From Polyodon spathula (Eukaryota; Chordata; Actinopteri; Acipenseriformes; Polyodontidae), in NCBI RefSeq assembly GCF_017654505.1, contig NC_054537.1, positions 78,220,118 to 78,284,117 of the forward strand: a stretch of 64,000 nt of DNA, read 5' to 3'. The position numbers and the translations under genes are program-made. How positions within the stretch are numbered: position 1 is the first letter of the stretch; each line of letters begins with the position of its first letter. The notes beneath the pieces are model-generated. The model was not told the DNA's origin. It was given only the letters and a program-made list of their open reading frames with translations, and did not search any database. Shown here in pieces: positions 20,880-37,129 of this stretch.

Positions 20880-23417
20880 ATAACTATTTTAGTCTCCATG
20901 GATGATTACTCTGAACAGAGAAAATGGAGGAAAGCAGACTAGACTGCTAGGGACCAGTGTACTTGTCAGTAATGTATATAATACTTTTCAAAAAACAACA
21001 TTGCATTTTGGTTGTTACAGGAGGGCAATCCGCTAATATAAGTGTTACAATAGTACATACTTTACAATCTAATTGTATTTTTTGTATTGACAAAGTAGAG
21101 ATAAGGAAATCCAAGGTACTACAGATTTATATAATTCAAATGATAAATCAAGCAATGTCAGTGTAAAATGTAGGATATTAATTTATTAACACACATTGCT
21201 GACTGAATTGAACAGAAATATCTATTAAAAAACATGAATGTGTTGTTACAGTTCCAGATCGTTTGAAAAGATAATGATTTCCTGTATACCATACTGACAA
21301 ACAAAGCAGGTTTTAGAGAATAAAGGATTAACAACAGATTCAGAAAAAAACAGCAGATTGTGTCTTTTAAAATTGTGCCTGATAGATTATTGAGAATGAT
21401 TGCTTTTCAGATCCATTCATGTCACAAATTGTTTAAACATCAAAAAAATAAATAAATCGGCAGTGATAATTATATCATGACATTTTTATAAGGCAGCCTG
21501 CTGTAATTATTTAGCTACAAGACAGGCTGGTCCCCTGGTTCTAACGAGTATTCGTATAATATAGCTATGCCCTACAGAAAAAAAGATAAAAAAGCCAGGG
21601 AAATGCTATCTCATATATTTAAATACCTGTGAGGTGACTATCTAATTTTACAGGCAATTTAGTCTTATTCAAGCATTCAAAAGGTCTGTGTTCGGAACAC
21701 CAATCACATCTTGTTTTACAGCCCCTACATAAGGGCTGTTTCCTGTAGAGAAGACAAACCACTGGCTTTCTCACATCAAAGGGGGGGAAAATGCCATTGT
21801 CTGGGAAGTGTCTAAGATTTAGTCATGATAAATCAATTGTAGGCCAGTATTAATATATTGTACCACTTCTTCCAAACAAGTGACTCCCATTTCCTCCCTT
21901 TTTAAAAAGTATGTTTGCCCCCTTTTTTTTGTTTGCTGAAAAGATATCGGTAAAGTGATAACATCTGGCTGGAGCTGCTCACTGCCAAGTAAAAAATGGT
22001 TTCCTTTCTGTGAGCCTGGCCAGAGCTTGATGTTGTGCAGATGTGCAGCCATGCCTGACTATAAAAGTTATAAGCATTGTCATAACATTGTTTGACTTCT
22101 CTAGTATTTCCTGTCTTCTGCTTACCACTTTATTACTAACTTTGGGTCTCTGCCTGGCCAGACGCAATGAGAGGCTTTTTTTTTTGTCTGGTAATTCATT
22201 TAATTTAATTTGTTACTTGAACTATGATAACATGGTAGTTACAATGTCAGGGTTTGAAATTCAAGTTTGAGGATTTGGGAAATAAAGAAAGTTGGACAAA
22301 CTACCCTTCTCTTTTCTTATATAACTTTTGGCATTCAAATTTTACAATTAAAAATAAAGACAGTTTTAAGAAACAGCTGATTCAGAAGCTGGATGGCATA
22401 CAGAAAGCTTGTGTTCATTTCCTGTATTAGGTACAGCCCCCAAACCAGAGAAAGAGCCTTTTATTTCTGTGCTTCTGAGCGTGTTCTTTCCCTTGGTTTT
22501 CTCTGAGACTAGGAAAACCACATGGAGCTATTTGCCCACATATCCTAACGGGGAGGTGCAAGTCAAATAATGTGAAAGAAACAACATTAGCTCTCTTCAA
22601 AAAATACATTGAAAACCGTAAACATGTATTTGAGATAGCTTCTTCTTAATACTTAATGAAAAATAACTTAAAGGCTTAGAAAAGTGTTTCGCAGCGTGTG
22701 AAACACATGCTGTGGTTACGTTTACATCAATCAGGAAGCAGTAATTCTTAGGAGACTGATAGGAGTATTTCTTTTTTGTGGAAGGAATTGCTGTCTGCTT
22801 TTGATACAGTCAAGATTTTCTTTCTTCCTCTGTTATGATGGCACACGATTACACAATGCTACAGATGACTTTGATTTTCACACTTTCATAAACACAAATA
22901 AAACAGCTCTATTACTAGAATAGTGTGAAACATTACAGCATTAAACCTAATGAGCATTACTTAGGCTTTTTTTTTTTTTTTTTTTTTTTTGTAATTCAGT
23001 TTTTTTACAGGTTGGAAATAAGAAGTTATTTTCAGTAGTTATCAAGTTTCCTGTAAGTGCAAACCAACATCTAATAGATTATTTAACATAAAATACAATG
23101 TTGTTCTTTATTAGCTTGAAGTAAAGTGAACAACAGCTGCCATTTTTACTCAAAACGTTATGATTGGGCAACAAAAAATATATATATTAAAACCATATAA
23201 AATATTCTGTTTACATATGTAGTGGTACATTTATATTTTTTGGCAGAAGTACTGAAATTGAAAATAAATATTGGAGGTTAATTTTATTGATCAAGATTTG
23301 TGGTCATTTTATAATAGCGAAGGGAATCAAATCAAATTGTTCAGCAATTTTCAGGACTACTTTCATGAATTTAAAGAAAAAAAAATCCAGTTATAATTAT
23401 TGTAGTGCAGCTACATA
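20880..23417. other. Intronic stretch, mostly unique sequence
   Basis: No exon or transposon recognised. A 22-base T-run lies near 22969-22990. The part at about 21870-22170 is free of simple repeats and more GC-balanced than its surroundings, so it is a possible conserved non-coding segment, but I have no alignment to support that. Confidence 0.5.
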
Positions 23418-24351
23418 CAGCTGTAGTTAAAAGTTTACATACCCCAATGGAAATATATAATTTCTACGAATTTCTTGAAAACAAAGAATTTTAGGAAAAA
23501 TCTTTTGTAGCAAAAGTTTTGCTTTTGTGGATGAGAAAAAAGATACAAGAAATAGATGTCTTCAGTTATTTAAGCCTTTTTTTTTTTTTTTGCAAAACTC
23601 CAAATATGGTCATTCAAAAGTATTCGTGCCATTTGATGCTATGATAGTGTTGTCTACAAAGTGAAAGAAATTTCAATATGATAATGTAAAGAGGTATCTG
23701 AAGGTGATAGGCAGAAACGTATTTATTGTCATAAAGCTGGAGAAGGATACAGTAAGATTTCCAAGCATTTGAGTATTCCAATTTCAACTATTGTTTCCCT
23801 TATCAAGAAGTACAAGACTCATGGTACTGTCACAACTCTCCCTTGGTCTGGAAGAAAGAAAGTGGAAGAATTGTGAGGAAGGTTAATAACAATCCGAGAT
23901 TGACTGCCTAAGATATTCAAAGTGAATAGGCTGCAAGTGGGACTGGGGTTTCCATTTCAACCATAGGTCGAGTATTGCATGGTGAAGGTCTCAGTGGACG
24001 CAGGCCAAGGAAAAGGCCACTCTTAGAAAAAAGTCACAAGGGCAATCGCTTAAAGTTTGCAAAAGGGCATTTGAGTGGTGGATATGATTTCTGTTCAAAG
24101 GTTTTGTGGAGTGATCGAGCTATTTGGTCACGCTGATAGGCGTTACATTTGTAGAAAGTCTGGTGAGGCGTACAAAGAAAAGAACACCATACCTACTGTC
24201 AAGCATGGAGGTGGTATTATCCTTCTATGGGGCTTATTTTCCTCTAATGACACAGGAAATTTAGTTCCAGTACACGGTAAAATGGATTCCATAGCATACC
24301 AAAAGATATTTGCCAATCATCTGAAACCCTCCACTATAAAACTTGGTTTAA
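23418..24351 (+). pseudogene. Tc1-like transposon relic, 5' part (copy A)
   Basis: It starts after a TA at 23416-23417 with CAGCTGTAGTTAAAAGTTTA, a Tc1-type inverted repeat end, and reads into a degraded Tc1 transposase on the + strand. The helix-turn-helix region is recognisable around 23740-23900 but has several stops. A frame at 24075-24359 retains the region from just after the first catalytic aspartate through VKHGGGIILLWG to the NHLKPS segment. The expected DNxPKH and IEN blocks are missing. The relic stops exactly at a TTAA followed by CCCTTTGAG, a piggyBac-type end. The same family occurs in reverse orientation at 42891-43990, which allows the breakpoint to be placed. Confidence 0.8.
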
Positions 24352-24420
24352 CCCTTTGAGTAGTATGAACAAACTGATACATTCTCTGCTCTCTGGTCTC
24401 CAGGGAGTACAAACGTACTG
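24352..24420. mobile_element. Left end of a piggyBac-type insertion (partial)
   Basis: CCCTTTGAGTAG directly after TTAA (24348-24351) is the form of a piggyBac terminal repeat. It interrupts the Tc1 relic at a site where the other copy of that relic is continuous. I could not find the right end, so the extent is unknown and the end given here is only nominal. Confidence 0.45.
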
Positions 24421-24787
24421 GTACGTTCTGCAACTTAAAACTTGAATTACTGAGCCTACAAAACCCCTGATCATATAACATGGGCTCTCTTGAATACCAC
24501 ACTGCTTCAGAACGTAGTTTGCTCTTGACGTCTAGGATATAAATACAACCTCGGGACACTGGCTGCAGAGATTTCACTAATGTATTTTTTTCAGATTCAC
24601 AGGGCACTGATGATTTCTGAGGATGGAGTAAATGACACCTCTGAGTTTTTCTTTATTTGATTCATTATAATTCTTGTGATTCTTGGTTAGTTCATTAACT
24701 TTTTAAGTGAAACATTCCTGGCTGTAATATTCACACCCCGTGTGACCTATTTTGACCAATAAGGATAAAGTATTTCAAAACCCCACA

Positions 24788-24788
24788 T

Positions 24789-24830
<42 letters not shown>
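24788..24830. repeat. (TA)n(TG)n compound microsatellite
   Basis: About ten TA units followed by about ten TG units. Confidence 0.95.
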
Positions 24831-27271
24831 ACTAAAGTGACTTTGATTAAAGAAATGGTGCACTCAATAAAAGACAGGCAGAAGGTGCTTTTAAAAAAAA
24901 TGCTTTTAATCTGTGCATATAGCCTTTGCTTCCCAGTTCCTTTTGAAAAGTGCTTGTAATTAACAGATGTTACTTGGCATTGCTGTCTGCGTAGTATACT
25001 GTAGCCGCATACCCATAATTACAGCTCATTTTCATTTTATTATTTGTTTATTTAGCAGACGCCTTTATCCAAGGCAACGTACAGAGGCAACTTTAAAAGG
25101 CAAACTAATATATTGTTCTTGTGAGCATGGTGCATTTTATTTTTCTTTCTTTGTCTCCTCTTTTTTTTTTAAGACAGGAAAGACACCGTGCTAATGCTGG
25201 CTGGTTGTATTGAATCAGCAGATATGTCTGCCTTTGCTTAATTTGATGGTTTTCATTCTAGGGAGGCCATTACAAGAGGAATATATTTCAAGAAATAAGA
25301 AAATGAAATTGAACTCTTGGTACATAGCCAAAACACCTCTTACTGGCAGTTAGATCGGTAAAAAAAACTGAAAACTGCTTTCTGCTGTTAGGGTTGAGGT
25401 GGCTGTGACTTAGTGGTTCTGAAGCCTTAAGATTTGTTTTCTGTGAGAGATTTGTTGTGGATGTTAACAAGGCATCTGTGTATGTGTGATGCTTAACAAA
25501 TATATTGGCCTTCAGGGTGTTTTAGAGTCACAATAAATGGCATGACAGTTATTACAACCAGAGTAGAGAAAAATCGATTTCTCCTGGTATCTGTGCAGCT
25601 AATAATATGTCCTTCACCAACTGGAAATTGTTTGATTAATGAAATTCTATATAAGGTTCCAAAGATAAAGTGGCATAAAATGTCTTAAGTGTGGAAATTA
25701 ACAACACTTAATTTTTTACATCATTGCTGAAACTATATTTAATACAGTACCATATAGTTTTCTCTCTGGTGTTTGCTTTTTGAAATGCCACATTCAAGAG
25801 AAACTGAAAGAACAATTGTACAAATTATCACACTGTGCTTGAGAATTGTGATTCGCCACTCCACCCCCATAGAATAGCAAGGTGTTGCATATGATTTTAA
25901 TTGGTAATGTTTATGTTAAGATGGATAAAAATTAGAAGTCGTTCATTAGATAAAGATTGAAAATTATTAACATTATAATTATAGCAAGGTGGCTTTTCTA
26001 CCAACGCTATTTGGTTATAATTTGACAACAGGCAATAGAACATTTTATTCTTTAACATCATAAGAGATTTGAGTTTATAGGTTCAAGCTGGCATAATATG
26101 TAAACTTGGTGTCTTCTGACATTTCTTCCAAAAGTAACAACATTGTACAATATTTAACGAAAGTAGGAATACATTAAGGTGCGTAGTCCTTTTCATTAGA
26201 CAATGATGTTGTTTGAAAACTATGTTTTCCATCTGTTTTTAATTGATCTTTGTGGCGACAATGATTTTAACTGCATTTGTGGCATGCATTTTGCATCATT
26301 CCTAAAAATCCTCTTATTCCTGCTCTAGTATGGAGTGTGACAGACATATTTTATTAATACCAATGCTTTTTCTGCCATTTATGTGTCATAATACGCTTGT
26401 GGTTCATGGTATCGCTCATGGCAATACAGCATGATAGTAAGCCAGCAGCTGAATAACTTCATTAGTATCTTTCAAGTTTGTTGATTAGTTGGTTCATGTA
26501 TTACATTTAATTCCCAATCCAGTAGATTTGTTAGAATGTTCTCCTAAACTTTGAATTAAGTAGTTTTTCAGTGTGCATTGTAATCTTTGTCTTTCATTCT
26601 GCACAAGATTTACAGTAGCAATGTTAATTGAATGACCTTAGGAACAGTATTTAGGGGTTTGTAAGGGTAATTAATAATGCCCTGTAACTATTGTAATAAG
26701 CAAAAGTCATTAGAATGGTTGTTAGAAAAAATGTCAGACATATATTTTTTTTATGTTTCAGCTCAATGTTTAATTTCTAGAGGGTAGTCTTAAATACAAG
26801 AGTTGAAATTGGGAATGGACTAAGTTATTCAATTTTCTGCAGGGCATCCAAGACAAATTGAATCTATAATGAATCTCAGCTATGTTCATTCTTATGAATG
26901 TTGAGGGATCCTTTGATCAAATTAAAGGGTACAAATACATCAGGATACAATATTTGTTTACATACAAAATATTTAGGTCATTAACTGTGCAATATTTAAA
27001 ATTAAAAGCGTTATCCCAAAGCAGTTGCTTCATTCATCAAAATGACATCTTGTTCAAATATTGGTTTGTTATTTAGATGCACCAAGAAGCCTAAATTAAC
27101 CTCACATCTTATCCCTAAATAAAAACATCATAAGTATGGAGTAAGGCCATATATGCATTTTACATAGGCTCCGAGCACCCCAAATATGTATTCATAGGTG
27201 CTATGCACTGTTCCATAACTATAGGCTAAGAAAAAAAAAATAAAACAAAAACATGCATATTAATTACACCA
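24831..27271. other. Intronic stretch with a retroelement 3' fragment
   Basis: Mostly unique. At about 25030-25090 it carries TTTAGCAGACGCCTTTATCC followed by AAGGCAACGTACAGAGG, the 3' end motif of a retroelement that is very common in fish genomes; I cannot assign the family with certainty. Confidence 0.55.
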
Positions 27272-27864
27272 TGTAACAATTTTTTTTTTTTTTTTTTTTT
27301 TTTTGTGTTCCTGGGTAGTAAGTGTTATTTCTTAATTGCTTATGCCTCAAAAGTATAGAAAATGGCTATTATTCCCCACAGTCTTTTCTTTTGTGACCAG
27401 GACAGTTGATATTTCAAAATATCACTATTTCCAATGGGAAAACGGGCAAATATGTGTCTTTTCGTTCACATAGTCAGAAAAAAACAACATATGAATCCAA
27501 ATTAACATGTATTTATACTAAAGTAATACAAAAATGACTATAAAAGATTTAGAAGTGAGTAGTTTTTCGAGTATAATCGTAAATCTCGAAAAACTACTCA
27601 CTTCTAAATCTTTTGTAGTCATTTTTGTATTACTCTAGTATAAATACATGTTAATTTAGATTCATATGTTGTTTTTTTCTGACTTTGTGTGAACGAAAAG
27701 ACACACATTTGCCATTTTCCCATTGGAAATAGTGATATTTTGAAATATCACTGTCCTGGTCACAAAAGCAAAGTCTGTGGGGAATAATAGCAATTTTCTA
27801 TACTTTTGAGGCATAAGCAACTAGGAAGTAACACTTACTACCCAGGAACAAAAATTGTGTTACA
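27272..27864. mobile_element. Foldback (hairpin) element, 593 bp
   Basis: Two arms of about 300 bp (27272-27571) and 280 bp (27585-27864) are near-perfect reverse complements separated by only 13 bases. The innermost stem pairs AGTTTTTCGAG with CTCGAAAAACT, and the outer ends read TGTAACAATT against TGTAACACAATT. The left arm is longer because of a 24-base T-run at 27281-27304. The two arms differ at only a few positions. There is no coding capacity. This is the structure of a foldback MITE of unknown family. Transcribed as part of the TRPS1 pre-mRNA, it would form a long RNA hairpin. Confidence 0.85.
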
Positions 27865-29066
27865 TAGTGTTATTTCAGTTCATTCCTGTCTCCTCACTCT
27901 GTCTCCTGTCTTGACACACTTTTTCTGAAACACTCATCGATTTCAAGTGATAGTTTTTTTTATGCTTTGTATGGGCTACATAATTTTGTTTTAGAGATAC
28001 GTTATTCCCGTTTATTAGAATGCCAACTTTTGTTGCTGTCCCAACTTTTATTCACTGAAGGTTGAGTTGTATGCCTAAAATAATATGATGCAGTGGGATA
28101 TGTGGAAAAGGTTTACATTCGTTAATAGTTACTGATTTAATTAAACTAGAAGTCAATGAAAACAAACATGTCAGTTTAATTTAATATTATCGGTTTGTAA
28201 AAAAGTACTGCAAAACTATCATGTAGCAGGGTTCTCCCCAGGAATTCTGTACAGCTGGTTGGCAGAGCATTATAGCCGGGAGCACTTTTAACGCAAAAAT
28301 AAAACTGCCTTACCTTAATATATAATACAACAAATAATTGTAATAATTAATAACTAGAAGTTGTAGGCAACTTTAACGCTTCCAGGCGTTTTACAGCAGA
28401 ACAATGTGTGGTTTCAGACTTGTGAAAACGGAAATCATATGAACATTTTGTTAATTGGAAAGCATCATTTTGTAGTGTGTGTTTTTTGTAGGATAGTATT
28501 TTATAAACGTTGATTTACTATTAATTGTGATAACTACTTGTGATTAGTTCTGACAGAGTGCATTGCACACTGTAGAACTTTCAGCTGCATATTTTAAATA
28601 CCACGGCTGTCAAATTTCTGTACAGCCCGAGATCACAGTAATGTTATGGAAAAATGGCAAATATTTAAAAAAATTAAGTGGGCACACTATTTATTTATTT
28701 ATTTTTTTAATACATTATATGATTTACTATTAGATGTGATAATAGTATTAAGCAGTATATGTTGCAGGGTAAGGCAATATCATTTTTATCAGGAATTACG
28801 AGTTTTCTTGTTCATAAGGGGCCCTCTTGTGGTGAACTTTAGAATGCAGTCTTTACTGAACAAAGACTGCATTCGAAAGTCTGTATTGCTTATTCAATAC
28901 AATGATTCGCCAAGAACTAAAATGTCTGATTTTCAGAGGGCTGTGTTTTCAAGTGTATTTACTGTTCTTTAGAGTTGTCTGTATTTTTAATTACCTAAAA
29001 TAGTTTGTTCAAAGAAATTTTTTGACCAACGTGCACGTGGTAGGGGATCCCCTTTCAGTTAAAGTC

Positions 29067-29068
<2 letters not shown>

Positions 29069-29106
<38 letters not shown>
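29069..29106. repeat. (AT)n microsatellite
   Basis: About nineteen AT units followed by a T-run. Confidence 0.95.
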
Positions 29107-29114
<8 letters not shown>

Positions 29115-30575
29115 TTTTCTGGTTCGGTTTAGGCAAAGTGTCGATATATATATTTTCCCTAATATTAGAATCACACGCACACACACACAGTATGTGTACA
29201 TGTTCTGTATATGCGGCGTCCACAAGTGTTCCAATTTAAGTATTCAAACTGTTTAGACTTTATTATTTCAGAAATGTTAGAATTCGCAATAATAAGCGCA
29301 CACATAATACAAAAATATATATTTTAAAATATATTCGTTTACGCATGCCCGAACAACTACGTTGTTGTGCAAATACACAACTCTTTATAATAAATATTAA
29401 GAATATCAATAAATCCCGTCTTATAGAAGATGTGTGTTTGGCAGAACAAACGGACTTTGTCCACGAGCTATACTCCTTCAACGATTATACTAAAATATCC
29501 ACATTTTGGGGGAATTCTCTGTGAATAACTGTTTGATCTTCACCGTTACAATTGTATTTCAAGGAGCAAACGATTCTGAAGAGTTGTGTCTATACCTAAT
29601 ACAATTAATTCAATGAATTGTAGGCGCCCAAAGTTGCGCCACCCCCCTTCATGTGTCTTTTAAAGGTTTATTTCCGCGGCTTTGTTGCACAGATTGAGGA
29701 TTTGTGATTGTTGTTTTACCACAGTTCAGTCGTAAAAATAATTTTATTCCGATTTTTAAACAAATTGTATTCGTGTGACTTGTAAAGCTCATGTATTATA
29801 CGTTTTATTGTTTCCGTTGTCTTCTGGTTTAAAAAGCCTGGTACAGTGGTACAGTGGTGGCCATGTTTGTTCATGTAGGAACTTCTCCTGAATAACTTTT
29901 TTTAGAGGACAGTACAAAGATAACATATACCCAAGATTCACGTATCGTCCAAAGGGTTCATGAGGAGTTGTCGTTTAAGCATTTTATGCAAAATCCCACA
30001 TGGCCACCACACCACACAGAGTTCATTCTGCTTAGAATACAACCCATTAAATATAAACAAATGACAATACCATGCATTTGTATGGTGTTACGTGGCAGCA
30101 GTTTTAAGTGTGGTCATCAGATGAGGCAATACAGAATATGGAAAACTGCTTTGTTCAAGTTACCTCTCATTCACTGAATTGCAGCTGTATTGTACTTGTA
30201 GCAACACAGACACTAAAGACTGCTCACACGTAAAAGTAACCGTAATGTTGACCTGTTATAGCTACATAGTATACAGTGGTTTTCAGAACATGGTCTCTTA
30301 TCTCACTATGTATATATAACTTTAAAATCTTTAGCCATTTGAATATCAGGTTGAACAAAAAGAAAAATGTCAAGGCACTCTTTATCAAGAAGAAAATTGA
30401 TGTAAGTAACAATGACAAAGTAAAACTATTGTTTAATTATGAACTACATATGCCATCTCACTAGTAACGAACTGCCCTGGCTTCAGTTTGGGGTCAGTGC
30501 TAAGATGGACTGGTACACCCTAGGGTCAAACAAAAATTCCACACTTGAGTTTGACTTAGAGGTCTTTATTCTTAA

Positions 30576-30626
<51 letters not shown>
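30576..30626. repeat. (TAA)n microsatellite
   Basis: About seventeen units in tandem. Confidence 0.95.
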
Positions 30627-30627
<1 letters not shown>

Positions 30628-31166
30628 CTTGTTGCATGCACATGCTAGCACAGTGGTAGGGATAATGTTATTAAAATAAGTTCAATATGGGTGTAGCTGA
30701 AGCTTAAAACATAGATTAGAAGACTTCTGATACCCACCTCTCGACATAATTGATCTGAAACTCGGAATGACTCGTCTTTTGCATTCAAATCTATTGTGGC
30801 ACACATAGACACAATGCTTGATTACTTTTCCACTAGATTGCTTTTTCCCTAAATCACTATATACAGAATTGTATTAAAACTTTAAACTCGTTTTTCAGTA
30901 CTGCAGTAAAAAGTCACTTGGAGCTGATCAAACTGATAGTTGACTACATCATTTAGTTTGAAACCAATGGGTTCTAGCCCAAGTGCTTTTCCATATGGCT
31001 ATAATTAACTTAAGATTTAATATAATAAAGTGGTCTTCATTATCCATCTGTCTAAAGGCCTGATAATCAACCTAATTAAAAACAATGAACATAGGTCTTG
31101 ATATGGGAAAGATTTAAGATTTTCATTTTATGGGGTTTATGCAGCTGGGTACAGTAGATCTTGTTT

Positions 31167-31180
31167 TATATATATATATC

Positions 31181-31239
<59 letters not shown>

Positions 31240-31245
31240 TAGATA
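31167..31245. repeat. (TA)n microsatellite flanking a Tc1 element
   Basis: Nearly 80 bases of TA repeats run directly into the left end of the Tc1-like transposon, so the TA target duplication is hidden in the repeat. Confidence 0.95.
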
Positions 31246-34417
<3,172 letters not shown>

Positions 34418-34425
34418 TTACTGAA

Positions 34426-36902
34426 TAGGATTGCCACCTGTCAGGGTTTAACAGGTCCAGGGCATCTGTGTCCGGGTGGCAGGAATTAACAAGCCTGGAT
34501 GCCCTAATGTTCGGTTTTAAGTGAAACGCATAAGAAACACTAACCTTCCATGCGTATTTTCCTTGACATACCGTATAACAGGAAAGTTTGGCATGGACTT
34601 TATTTTGGCTGTATTGGTGGTTTTGATTGGATCGCCAATAATACTTCTGCCAATCAGAATGTGTCATATGCAGTTAGCGAACCCACCCTCTGACAGACTG
34701 GTATGAAGCGTTAAACAAGGGAAAGAATGTGTCGGATGTCAGAGTGAATATGAGAAAGGCAGTGAGTGATGAAGTCAATTTGCTTGAAAAAAATTAAAGC
34801 AGACTGGACATTTCCATCAATGGATTTAGGGAATCTGGAACTGATGATGCGATTAGAAACTCTGAGGCAGTATAAACTCTGCCTGTTACTGTGGTACCTG
34901 TACGACTGTTCTTTGTATGTTAAGCAGTTTTGTGTTTTTTTTTTTTTTTTTTTTTTTTTGTTCCTAATTGAGTCATTGCAGCCAAAATTGTTTATGCCAG
35001 ACTTTTTCTGTAACAAAATGTTGCAAATTTGCTTTGGATTGTTTGTGTCGATAAGTTGTAGATGGTTACATGCTTCTAGGATATTGTCCTGTGCTGGTAC
35101 AGGACGTAAATAGCGTATTCAGGGATTGTTTATGGTACACTTTTCTCTAACAAATACATTTTAATTACTCAAGACGGTAGACATATTTTACCTCGACTAA
35201 AGCGGTCACTACAGAACTCTTTGACACCAGTATTTGGTCAAAGTAAAAGTACAAATTGTTTGTTGAAATAACAAATTCCTACAGTGCATGAAGTACTCTA
35301 ACTAGTAAGGGACACCACTTCCAGTATCACGAAAAATTTTGACGCCAAATCGTCTAGGTGACAAATTTTAGTTAATACAATTCATGACAGGTTTATGACC
35401 ATAGGATTCTACTTCAGGGGGATTTATTGGTCCTTCCACGGAAAGTAGAATTGCCAAAATGAGTTGTTGCAGTGTTGTTGTTTTTTTTTTTTTTTTTTTA
35501 TGAGGGATTAACTAAGTAACTGCCAAAATTGTTATGCCAGACTTGTAGAAAGTCTGTAACACAATATTGCAAGTTTGCTTTGGATTGTTATTGTCGATAC
35601 ATTGTAGATCCATGTATCACTATTAGGACACCCATGGTGCAGGTATCGCAAAGTCCCTAAACAATATGTTAAAATTAAATGAGTTCTGCACTGTATAAAA
35701 TGGAGCTGATTTCGCCAGTGCTTGCTGGTCTATAAACCAGTTTCATTTTCATGTTGGCTTTATTGTTAATGTCAATTACTTCATGATATTGATCATTCCA
35801 CTGGGTGGCCCATAGGTGCTTTTTAAAACTGCGAGTTAGCAGATTACTGTTGTACTGCAGTTAGTAATCCTTTCCAACTACTGGTATCTTAATCAAAGGC
35901 CATATAAGAACGATAGAAGGCCTTCTTTGTTGTTCTCCAAAGTTGCTGCAGTTACATAGGTGCTATAACAAGTTACTGTAAATGAGGTACTGTTTTAGCA
36001 GACACATTTAAGTAAACATGTATTTGAACGTTTTTTAATTAAAAGTAGAAAAACAAAACTGTGTGATATTTTAATTTGTGAACGTGCTTATGAAAAACGG
36101 CAATTCAAAAACACCTAGGTAGCAAATACGCCAAATTTAATACCAGCCAAAAGATCCCATTAGAGTACATTAGTTGCTTAAAGGATTTCCACTGTCTTAT
36201 TAGTAACGTACTGTTTAGTACTGATCTGTTCTACTTTGTCCCTAGCATTTGTGCTTTACATTAAATTGATCTGTGTGTGATTTTAAATACATAACCAATA
36301 TATAATGGTAACTAAACCACATATGTATGCTTGCGTGTATGTATAATATGTTTCAATATTTAGCCGTAGCCGTTTGTAACGTTGAAAAACCTGAACCAAA
36401 TTTGAGTACATTTTGACTCATTTTGTCTTTTTACCGACACACAACCAAAAGTGCCTTTGTTTTGTAGTTTGTAACATGTATTAATAATGTTTGTTAATAT
36501 TTATTATGCCATGACATAACAGCTGTAAAATAATTATGACAGTCACAAACTGGCTCTTTGGTGACTGTTGTCTGGAAAAATTATTTGTGAAAATAAAAAC
36601 AGATGGCATGATCGCTTTAGAAATTGCATTGATTTGCCACGGCTACTCATCACCACAGCTACTTGTCTCATGTAAGACTAACCTCTGACGTACCATGATG
36701 TAGCTACTATTTTTCTGGCTTGCAAGTTCGATTTCTAGAAATATCAAGAGTACAATACTGTGTATACTGCTTGATTTATTGATTTGTACCGAGATCTGGT
36801 GGCATTATGTTGAACTGTATTACAGAATACTGCAGTTTTGATAGACCTAGGTTGACTGAGAAATATGCCTGGATTTGGTCTGTGGAAAAGGTGGCAACCC
36901 TA
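34426..36902. mobile_element. hAT-like transposon, 2.5 kb, coding capacity lost or absent
   Basis: An exact 8-bp duplication TTACTGAA flanks the element (34418-34425 and 36903-36910), the target length typical of hAT transposons. The ends are inverted repeats of about 14 bases: TAGGATTGCCACCT on the left and, read inward, TAGGGTTGCCACCT on the right. The interior has no transposase I can recognise. It contains a diverged internal duplication (about 34935-35100 and 35478-35645), each copy with a T-run followed by TATGCCAGACTT and TTTGCTTTGGATTGTT. It is a non-autonomous or fully decayed member. Confidence 0.75.
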
Positions 36903-37100
36903 TTACTGAAGAAAACAAGAAGTAAAGCCAGAAGAAAAGACAGTGCCTGCACAACATCAGTACACTTGTTTGAAGGTCAAAGATCTGAAAGTATTTATCA
37001 TAAGCGATAGCCTTTTTTTAATACATTTAAACAAATACAACATATATACATGGTAATCTTTATCTTTAAAATACACTATCTAAATACACTTTTATTTAAG

Positions 37101-37129
37101 TGGTGGTGGTGGGGGTGGGGGTGGGGGGG
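37101..37129 (+). repeat. G-rich tract with quadruplex potential
   Basis: Three GGT units lead into runs of 5, 5 and 7 G separated by single T. The pattern can form a G-quadruplex if the last run is shared or a GG run is used. Confidence 0.6.

Larger units (their letters stand above)
27865..31166. other. Intronic stretch, mostly unique sequence
   Basis: No exon recognised. It contains a perfect 12-bp hairpin stem at 28843-28873 (AATGCAGTCTTT and its reverse complement) and the microsatellites listed separately. Confidence 0.55.

Noticed and set aside
28230..28300. CAGGGTTCTCCCCAGG, resembling a hAT end
   Set aside because: No matching inverted end or 8-bp duplication found.
34426..36902. 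Possible retrogene or host exon inside the hAT-like element
   Set aside because: The frames at 34365-34667 and 34766-35113 cross the terminal repeat or a poly-T run and show no domain.
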